Below, in pieces: positions 56,254 to 64,000 of a stretch of DNA of 64,000 nucleotides; within the stretch, counting starts at the first letter, position 1; every line of letters begins with the position of its first letter. Under the pieces are notes generated by a model. The model was not told the DNA's origin, searched no databases, and saw nothing but the letters and a program-made list of their open reading frames with translations. The stretch comes from Owenia fusiformis (Eukaryota; Annelida; Polychaeta; Sabellida; Oweniidae), in NCBI GenBank assembly GCA_903813345.2, contig CAIIXF020000006.1, positions 28,093,936-28,157,935 of the forward strand, given 5' to 3'. Position numbers and translations under genes: made by a program.

Positions 56254-56337
56254 TAACTTTATGCTAATTTGCTATCACGCCCTTCTGACGGAATGTAACT
56301 ATATGCTAATTTGCTATCACGCCCTTCTGACGGAACC
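56254..56337. repeat. 42-bp tandem duplication across the MFS stop codon
   Basis: The 42 bp ending gctatcacgcccttctgacgga occur twice, offset 42 bp, with one mismatch. The right copy includes the last codons and TGA of the MFS gene. Confidence 0.9.
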
Positions 56338-57472
56338 GTTTCGATATTTTTTTTCCTGAAGCAATGGTGTATACTCATCCAGATCGTCGTGATTGGGAAG
56401 TCGTTTCTTACACACTTTCATAATTATCAACGTCAATAGAAAAAATGCTGCTCCAAGAACATATAATCCTGGGAAAGTTATCAATAGAGCTATGCGTAAA
56501 TCAAGCACCTCGGATATTGGAGAAACAAATATGTTCATGTTTCCACCTATTGCGCTTATTATGAAGACATAAAGAGCTACTGCTGATGCACGTAGATTGT
56601 ATGGAACTAAATCTACCACCACAGCTAAGCAGACACCGATCCACATTTCACCGAATATATATGCTGGTATCTGGGAGATGAACGCCCATGGGGGATCCAG
56701 GAATAAGGTCCCTACTTGGAAAGGAGCAGCAAGAATCTGGAAGATATAGATTCAAAAGTTAGATATTTGTAATAATTTACTCATTGGTGATGGAAATGTC
56801 ATCTTCATTTGGAGGTTGGCAAACATGTTTATTAAAGTGACAGTTATGTATAGATGGGGTAAAATGTTTGAATATATCTGTTCAATAAAAATGGCAACAT
56901 GAAAAAGTTAACAGTGTGTCATTTTACAACTTACCTGGCTACAAATGAGGACTAAAAGTCGGGCACTCAATCCCCGTTGCCGTAGCAACTTGTCCGAGAT
57001 GTAACCGCCACCTATTGCTCCAATGGCACCAAACACAATAGGAATCCAAGACATATACATCTCAACCTGGAATGTCAAATGTTTGAGAATTAATATTATA
57101 CTTTTTGAGTCTAATTTTCTCACTTTTTAGCATGTTTGAGATAGCAAGTGGCAAAGTTAAGACTTGTATCTTTTCCTTTACCTATTACTGTATATACATG
57201 TACTAATCCAATGCTATGTATCAAAATATTCACATATACTAAGTGTTAGAATGATTCATTCATCCGTCTCATCAAATACAATTCTCTATAAGCACATAAC
57301 TTACTCTTGTGCCAGGATGATAGTATGTGAAGAAGTTGTTGATATTGTATGACCAAACGTAGCCCCCACCATTTCTGATAGCGCCACCTAGGCAGAGGAA
57401 TAACAGCACAGGATTGGTGAATGTCCTTAAAGCCTCTTTAAACTTGGATGCATTAGATGCCATGGCAACAGA
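56317..57472 (-). CDS. MFS transporter, C-terminal half (last three exons, partial)
   Basis: Exons (minus): 57305-57472, 56935-57066 and 56317-56736, all phase 0 with consensus sites, give 239 aa plus stop. They hold about six hydrophobic helices, the second half of a 12-helix major facilitator: FTNPVLLFLCLGGAIRNGGG, MSWIPIVFGAIGAIGGGYIS with the loop motif DKLLRQRG (the conserved MFS GxxxDrxxRR-like loop, here between helices 8 and 9), a long segment around MWIGVCLAVVVDLVPYNLRA, and FPGLYVLGAAFFLLTLIIMK. The tail has EYTPLL, an acidic dileucine signal of the type that directs proteins to endosomes and lysosomes. It looks like animal spinster-like or orphan MFS proteins; the substrate is unknown. 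Exons for helices 1-6 are not seen in the window. Confidence 0.85.
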
Positions 57473-58633
57473 CTGAAAAACAGACACATTTTGTTAAATT
57501 GGTAGAGTATGAGGATTGTTTATATATCGTACAACAATATAGTCCTCCAGATAACTGCAAAGTTCTGATCAAATCTGATCAGCTCTGGAAAACTCGTTAG
57601 TGTTCAAGTTGACAGATTATTTAGATAAGATGTAAGTTATGGGTTTGTCTTCTTGGTTTTAGTCTAGAGTGAACTCACTGTCCTCCTCTCATAGACAGTT
57701 TGCAGTCTGTTTCAATGTATTTTTAAAGGCAAATATCTAGTGTTCTTTGAAGTATTCAAGACTAAATAAGATGTTACTAGTATACAATACATGTACTATA
57801 CTACCCAGAGACAGATATAATATTTACTCCAGTTTCAAGTATTCAAATATTCTAAAATGAAAAATAGAGTACCAAATTTCATTTGGTATAATTATATTTT
57901 TTGATAGAGACAATGGCCATTGTTAAAATTAAATAAACATGAGATTATTAATTTATTAGGGTAGTTTATACTTCATGCCTAGTTCACACTTCAAAACTAA
58001 GTTGAATTCAGATGTCATCTTGAAAATAGAATGAGCCTAAATGGATTACTGTCTCAAAGGGTATCTAAGTCTAGAGATGAGTTATAAGTAATTCACGACT
58101 TTGAAAATGTTTTGACAACTTTTGCACATGGGACTTCATATTTATCCCTAAAAAATGGTTGTGATTTTATTTCATAATGATACAAGATACTTTTTTTTAA
58201 AGACCATTCGCAAGTCTTGTTAGTGCAAAATTAATGAATATAATTTCATGTATATATTTTTCATTGATGCACTTGATATCTAAAGTTCACAATTTGTGAA
58301 CAATTTCTGCATCTTAAACTTTCATAAAATAAATTCCATAATGATCAAATTATGATACCTTTATTACTTAATGTAAGATGAGGTAATTTGAGTGTGAGGG
58401 AGGGTGGGGGAGTATTTTTGCATGAATTTAACAAATGAACCAACCCCTACGAGTCACAAAATCCTGGCTATTGTAAGCCACATAATATGATGAAGGCAAA
58501 TGAATATCAGTCAGTCAAGCTATTTATCTATCTAAATCACAATGTGATATTGTGCAGGTAGAACTTTTTTTTATTTTATTGCCTAATATATAGGAATTTG
58601 CAGGATATGAAGTTTAAAAATGGAAGTGTCTAT

Positions 58634-58885
58634 AGGGGGCGTAGCCAGCTTTCAGTCAGGGCATGGGGGGGGGGGGGGCTGCAATCGCCAAAAATATTCC
58701 ATTTTCAGTCAGGGGATGTGATTGTGGCATAAGAAGCCAACAATTAAGATTTATCTTGAATTTTACAAAAAATTATGCAACTTAAATAAAAAGCATTTAA
58801 TTTAAAGCTCTTTTCTTCTCATGGTTATATTTTATTGGTAATGGGGGGGGGGTGCGATCACCAATTGCACCCCCCCCCCATGCCT
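58634..58885. repeat. G-run/C-run repeat (GGGCGTAGCCAG type)
   Basis: gggcgtagccagctttcagt followed by a 14-G run, then a second G run, tgcgatcaccaattgca and a C run. Same family as 2033-2152. Confidence 0.55.
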
Positions 58886-59529
58886 TTGTCTAATTGAAAT
58901 GTAAAAACTCTGCATTGAACTACAAGTATTAAAAGTTGATTTCACATTCAAATAGCTGAATACAGATATTCTATCTACTAGTATACTCATATGAACAGAG
59001 ATATAGAATTTCAAACTGAAACATTAAGATAATCTGTTCTGTCATTGAAACAATATTTATGGCCAGCTAAAATTCTGAGAATTTAATGTGTTTCATTCGT
59101 TTACTCCTGGACTAAATAGGGAAGTTATTTTGTTTTGTTAACAATTACATGTTTTACTCATGCAGTGTCCAAAGACACATTTAACAATTGTTACAGAAAC
59201 AATGAAATTAAGATAAGGATTTGGATGGGCACCTAAAATATTTATGTTACAGGAAATCTTGACATGAAATCAACAACAAAAATCATCATAATTTGCATAC
59301 TTTTTTCACATCTTTATAGACATGTACTTGCTGTGTTTCTTTTTCATGTCTTTATAGGTTTATTTTATTCTTTTTTACATCTTATAGATTAGATGTGAGA
59401 TTACTGCAGGTTTATGTACTTACTGTAGCCTTATATTTTATATTATCACACCTTACTTAACCTTTGTATTCTTGATTAAATGTATATGTAAATATGTTTT
59501 GATTTTGAAAATAATAATAAAAAAAATAA

Positions 59530-59640
59530 AATAAATAAAAAGCACACTGATATGAAATGAAATGGGCCTAAAATAGACCCCTGAGGAACACCAGCTTCAA
59601 GAAATAGTCAATCTGATTCAATTTCATCAATAACTGTAGT
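59530..59640 (-). pseudogene. Decayed non-LTR retrotransposon fragment (reverse transcriptase motif)
   Basis: On the minus strand one frame reads GVPQGSILGPFHF, the conserved reverse-transcriptase segment usually seen as GVPQGSILGPLLF in LINEs. Upstream the frame is broken by stops and nothing else of the domain is legible, so it is a short fossil. Confidence 0.65.
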
Positions 59641-59847
59641 TGTCTAGCCTTTTAAGGATATCATATGGCAAGAAATCATATGCATTTATTTGCAATTAAA
59701 AAATGAGCCTCTTCAAGTCAAGTCAATAATTCAATGAACAGAAATTTTTAATTTGAGTCACCCAAATATTTCAGATATGCATAAGGAATAATCAAATGAG
59801 ATTAGTCAATCCTCATCTTTTGAAAATGAGTGAAACAGTACTATAAG

Positions 59848-59985
59848 TTATTTAATGATTTGAAGTGCAATACAGGATATATTCTGCTCGAGAAATTCTG
59901 GATTGGAACGAGACGAAGTCAAGTGCCAATACAGAATATCGAGAGCAGAATATATCCTGTATTGCACTTCAAATCATTCTATAAC
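59848..59985. repeat. Near-perfect hairpin (about 138 bp)
   Basis: aatgatttgaagtgcaatac plus aggatatattctgctcga is mirrored by gagcagaatatatcctgta plus ttgcacttcaaatcatt. The loop of about 45 bp contains gccaatacagaatatcgag, itself related to the arms. Confidence 0.9.
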
Positions 59986-60921
59986 GTTTTTGTCGTGTGA
60001 TCCTCTGTATTGGTACTGAGAATGTCCCCTCCGTATCAATATTTTCTGTATTGCCACGGAGATGATCAATGGAAGAACAGACCAATCAGAAAGCTTCATT
60101 TTACAGATCATACGATAAATTTGCTTCTTTTCAAGTTGATGGAAACAAACAAAAAAGATGGCACCTAATATTGAACCAAACTAGCACAAGTGATTAAAAT
60201 TTAGATTCTATGAAATAATCCAGTCACTAAACTTATTATGATATTTTATCCTATGCCAAGTAGAGTTTTAGGGAGATAAGTTGGTAAGATATATCCCGTA
60301 TCCTGATTTTGAGGTTTCCATATAGACTGTGGACTAGTCTGTAGAAGTGCTCTAGAAATGCATTCTACTTTTCATGGAAGGTCACACATTCCAACATATT
60401 TCAAACAATCTGTATGATAATGCTGTACACTTTCTGGGTAGTTGGACTTCATGTAGGGGTGGCAGACGGCCCTCAGGCCAATTTATACCCCTACCCCAAC
60501 AAAACCTTGGGGGTACTTTAATACCACCCAATAAAAAGAATACTAATGCATATCAGATATTCATTGTTTTTTTTATAGTGGGTAGGGCATGCCATCCATC
60601 ATTGACAGTCAAACTATTCTAACAGTAAGTGTTTTTTATTATGACTTCAACAGTGTTCAACTAGATCAGAGATCAGACATATAAAGTATTTTTATTTGAT
60701 GTATTACTAAAGTTGGTAGACGCATTCAGGTTAGAGCTAATGCGCATGTATATACTTATAAGTATATTGGTACAAATCAGAAATCAGTTGAGTGCTGAAA
60801 TTTTCATTAATACTGCATTGTTACTGTCTCTTCGGCATATGAAATGCTTCATCAAGGAAGAAGAACAACCAACTTGATAAAGTACACAAAATGCTTTATG
60901 GAACAATATTTTTGCTTTCAG

Positions 60922-61028
60922 GTATTTGGGCTGCTGTTGAGTTATTTCTTTCTGATGTTCTCATTCCAACCAACTAGTTCAGAGAGTGCTCTGATGTCAT
61001 TGTCATGCAACTGTTCAATTATGACATA
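60922..61028 (+). CDS. Orphan C-terminal exon of a gustatory-receptor-like gene (partial or remnant)
   Basis: A tttgctttcag acceptor precedes an open frame reading VFGLLLSYFFLMFSFQPTSS and then a Ser/Cys-rich tail to TAA, 36 codons less the stop. A phase-0 intron just before a last helix with a T/S-Y-x(5)-Q-F-like motif is the hallmark of gustatory receptors; here it is SYFFLMFSFQ. The large exon found downstream at 62138 ends at phase 0 and lacks this helix, so the lone exon most likely belongs to an upstream paralogue whose other exons are lost or not recognised. It could also be chance: the opposite strand is open here too. Confidence 0.45.
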
Positions 61029-62137
61029 ACGGACACAGTCATTATTCTTAATTTCGGTAAATTCTGGTGGTCAATTCATTTGAATTGGCAACAGATGACT
61101 GAACCTAGTCTTCAGAGAGAATACTTAATCATGTTTTAAAGTATAAATATAATGAGGTAATCAGATGATTGTTCATTGTTAATAAATAGACAGTCACACT
61201 ATATCTTTTTAATTTTTATTTTTTTATTCAGCAGTACATGTAATATAACATACATTTAATAGAGTATACTTATCAGCTTGATATCCTTCTGGATATATAA
61301 AGCATTTAATTACAATATTTTGTACTAAAATAATGAAATAATAAAAATAAATAATTTAATAACCATTTTAAAAGTTTCCTCTTGAACAGAGTTCTGTTAA
61401 AAAGCCAGAGTCATTTCAGAGCAGATCAATCCTTAAAGATAGACAGGTGAACAAATGAATAGGCATATGAATAGAATTAGTTTCTCTCTATGGGATAATA
61501 ACGTGTCAAATAAAAGGTAGCTACATCATCTGAAAGCTTTTAAAAACGATGTTCCCATTAATGAAGTAATTGTTCTCTAAAAGGAAAAGCTAATTTTCAT
61601 AATTGGCATAGAGAATTCTAGAACATAAGTAAATTATATTTCATTAAAGACAGGTCTATTACAATAAACTAAGATAAAATTGCAAGTCATAGATTACCTG
61701 ACATAAACAGAAAGTAGGAAGAAATCTAATAAAATGATGTTACATCGCAGTATAAATCACTTTTTTAATAAGAGTAGATGGAATATATGCAAATACTACC
61801 TGATTTCTGGATCACTAACCACATCATGTAAATATTTTCTCAAGAGGGAAGCATATAAACAACTGAACATTGGAACAAGAAAATAAGGAATAAAATTTAG
61901 ATAAATTTTTGATTTTATGAAATGTACGAAACAGCAACAAATATTTATGTATGGCAATAAGTAGAATTTAAGAAAAGTTGAACATCATCACATTAAAAGA
62001 TATGAAGCTGGGAACTTATGAGAATAAAGACAACACAACAAATGCATGGTATGCCGAAGACATTATATTTGTAATTCTTTCAATAAAACTGTATAAATAC
62101 TACATAACTCAAATATAGCATCAAGAGTATTTTCATT
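61029..62137. other. Intergenic, AT-rich
   Basis: No gene, tandem repeat or inverted repeat recognised. Should contain the promoter and 5' UTR of the receptor-like gene at 62138. Confidence 0.5.
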
Positions 62138-63259
62138 ATGAGTGTCGCACCGGTAGATACAACGGATACTATTAAAAACTATGATGACAATGACTTGGGG
62201 TTGGCAGAATGTTATGATCTGAATGATGATAAAGATATATTCCAACAAAGCAGTCTTTTCCAAGCAATGAAGCCATTACTATGGAGTCTAAAGCTGTGTG
62301 GTCTGTACCATGAAAGACAATGGAGGGTGAAAAATGGGAAAGGTGACCTCGAGGAAATTGGAAAAGTTACCCCCTCTCGGATATGGAGCATTGTTTCAAT
62401 GATAGTCCAATGGCTGAACTTTGGAAAAATCATGCTGGCATTTTTGCGAGATAATGAATTTGGCTCTGGGTTGATGATCAAGGTCATGGTCATGATGTGG
62501 CATTTAAACTGTGGTATATCATGCATAGTTATGTACCGCTGTTGGGCAAAGCCAGAAAATTTACCTGGCCTCATCTATAAATGGGAAAAACTTTGCAAAC
62601 AAGACACAGAAGATACCCTACAAAAATTCAAGCGTTTGGTCAAAATTGGTCTTTTCTTTTCATGGGGACTTACTATTATGAACTTTGTCTTTTTCGTTTA
62701 CTTTCTGTTTAATAATGACATATTTCATGTTGTCATGGTGCCCTTTGAAAAGGATGTTCAAGGTCTTTTAATTGTCAAGATAGTCTTTGTTGTAGTAAGT
62801 GGGACATTAGTCAACATGTCATGTACATTTCCTTCTCTAACTCACATCGCAGTGACATGGCTTCTTAATGAGGAATTCAAAAAGTTTAACAAACAATTCA
62901 AAGATAGCATAAGTGAATGCCATGGCCTAGAAGGCAGCATTGAGAGCCATAGAAAACGACACATGGACATATGTCAGCTCACAGGATTTGCTGACGAAGC
63001 TTTCAAATGTTACCATGCTTCAGCGATTGGAATTCCTATAACTGTTACCTTAATCATTATTTACAACATCATGAATTTGGACAGGATCAGAACCGATTCC
63101 TTTTTGACAATGACAATGGTATTCTGGTTGTTGATGAACCTGTTTATTATGATAGAAGCGTTACTGATGTGTGCAATTGTTAATAGCACAGCACATGACT
63201 CTTATGATGACGTTCATTCACTAGATCTTCAATACATGGATCAAAAGGAAGTTTTGCAG
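62138..63259 (+). CDS. Gustatory-receptor-like seven-helix protein (first coding exon, partial gene)
   Basis: 374 codons from ATG to a phase-0 donor (gttttgcag|gtatgt). Without splicing the frame adds only nine residues. The N-terminus is long and acidic (1-40), presumably cytoplasmic. Hydrophobic segments lie at about 82-102, 112-135, 168-192, 208-230, 294-315 and 322-350, which makes six helices; the seventh would come from a later exon. The region HMDICQLTGFADEAFKCYHA before the fifth helix resembles the intracellular loop (H-x-x-x-C/L-x-L) of insect gustatory and invertebrate Grl receptors. These are inverted-topology seven-helix proteins forming ligand-gated cation channels. Long loop 2 and lack of a DRY motif argue against a class A GPCR. 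Ligand unknown. Confidence 0.75.
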
Positions 63260-64000
63260 GTATGTTTTAAGGTACAACTTGTAAAGTAGTCATTTTGAAA
63301 TAATTATCATATATCTAAACAAGATGAAAGATTATCAATAATTTACAAGTTTTAAAACATCAACTAACTTGCCTCATCTAAGACATATAGGGTACAGGAG
63401 TAAAACAACTGTCACACTGTTTCAAACTAATAAATATGAAACCTTGTAACCCTCAACCTTAATTAGAGGAGCAGGAAAGGTAATACTGTCAGCCCCCCCC
63501 CCCCCCCCATCCACATATTATCTTATTAATTTAATTAGGCAAATATCATCTTATGTATGTTTATCCTTTATATTTGAGCCCATAATAAATCAAAATAATC
63601 ACTTAGTGTCATAATCATTCTATTATCATATCATTTTCCTTATTAACCATTTAGTTCATTACATTTAATCATTTTATGAATGTACTTTTATGTTGTTACC
63701 AAAACAAGAAGCATCATCATCAGTATCAGAGACGTGATATAATTAATTACTGACTACTACATTGTAGTTAAGTGTGCATAGTAAAATTTAAAAGCAGTGT
63801 TGAAGTAAAAGATAAAAGATTTAAACATAACTGTGAGAGTTAAGGGAAGTGTTGAGGTAGTAATTGTGTTTGGGAAGAAGGAGTGTGAATTGAAATTGTT
63901 GACCTATCTGTCATGGACAAAGGCCTGGCTGTACCAGTAAACACCCAATAGTCATGTATCTGTACTCATTTTTGTAGTCATTTTTGTGACCAACATGTGC
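63260..64000 (+). other. Intron of the receptor-like gene to the window edge
   Basis: No exon recognised. It contains a 16-C run at 63493-63508. The missing exon(s) for the last helix should lie beyond the window. Confidence 0.5.

Larger units (their letters stand above)
47335..56316. other. 3' UTR of the phostensin-like gene and convergent intergenic region
   Basis: No coding exon is recognised in 9 kb. AATAAAATAAA near 52187-52197, followed by T/G-rich sequence, is a possible distal poly(A) site. Repeats: 49301-49471, 49609-49712, 50690-51062, 51182-51290, 51480-51785, 52571-52798, 54487-55060 and a GTCACCACC fragment at about 55975. The remaining AT-rich DNA shows nothing I can name. Confidence 0.55.
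57473..60921. other. Intergenic or intronic region upstream of the MFS exons
   Basis: No further MFS exon could be recognised. Holds a G/C-run repeat (58634-58885), a decayed LINE fragment (59530-59640), a hairpin (59848-59985) and otherwise AT-rich sequence. Confidence 0.55.

Noticed and set aside
56976-56989. GTTGCCGTAGCAAC, a perfect X-box
   Set aside because: Lies inside an MFS coding exon (codons for Leu-Leu-Arg-Gln-Arg); more likely coincidence.
60940-61045. Minus-strand open stretch reading YVIIEQLHDNDIRALSELVG
   Set aside because: Protein-like but short, with a poor AAG acceptor and no partner exon; the plus-strand reading has a better acceptor and a receptor-like helix.

Overview
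The window is a piece of an animal nuclear genome. Protein-coding genes are split by GT-AG introns, intergenic DNA is AT-rich, and the sequence is crowded with short inverted-repeat transposons, minisatellites and a tRNA-derived SINE. The gene content (a Rab14 ortholog, a centrosomin-domain protein, a tektin-like protein, a phostensin-family protein, an MFS transporter and a gustatory-receptor-like seven-helix protein) points to a non-vertebrate metazoan. Gustatory-like receptors are absent from vertebrates but present in many marine invertebrates. A mollusc, other lophotrochozoan or invertebrate deuterostome is my guess; the sequence does not settle it. There is no prokaryotic, viral or CRISPR content.

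Layout, left to right. (1) 1-10898, minus: the 5' half of a CDK5RAP2/myomegalin-like gene, 14 exons read out by splice sites and phase, with a clear CM1 domain; it runs off the left edge. (2) 13824-18478, plus: a complete Rab14 gene of 7 coding exons (214 aa), head-to-head with gene 1. (3) 23957-27109, minus: a complete 5-exon tektin-family gene (409 aa), best matched to TEKTL1/CCDC105. (4) 27825-47334, plus: a 3-exon phostensin/taperin-family gene (846 aa), 715 bp from gene 3 and divergent from it, with two introns of 9.8 and 7.2 kb full of repeats. (5) 56317-57472, minus: the last three exons of an MFS transporter. (6) 60922-61028, plus: a lone exon that looks like the C-terminal exon of a gustatory-receptor-like gene. 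(7) 62138-63259, plus: the large first coding exon of a gustatory-receptor-like gene that continues past the right edge.

The genes do not form a pathway. Two themes are visible: microtubule/cilium biology (CM1 protein, tektin) and actin/membrane trafficking (phostensin, Rab14). As far as I recall, the human counterparts of genes 1-4 all lie in the four chromosomal regions of the MHC paralogon, so the block may preserve an old bilaterian linkage group. The rest of the window is mostly transposon-derived: at least fifteen inverted-repeat/foldback elements, one MULE-like MITE with an intact 9-bp target duplication, one element with its empty site preserved in a neighbouring duplicate, and an exactly phased 16-copy, 65-bp minisatellite.
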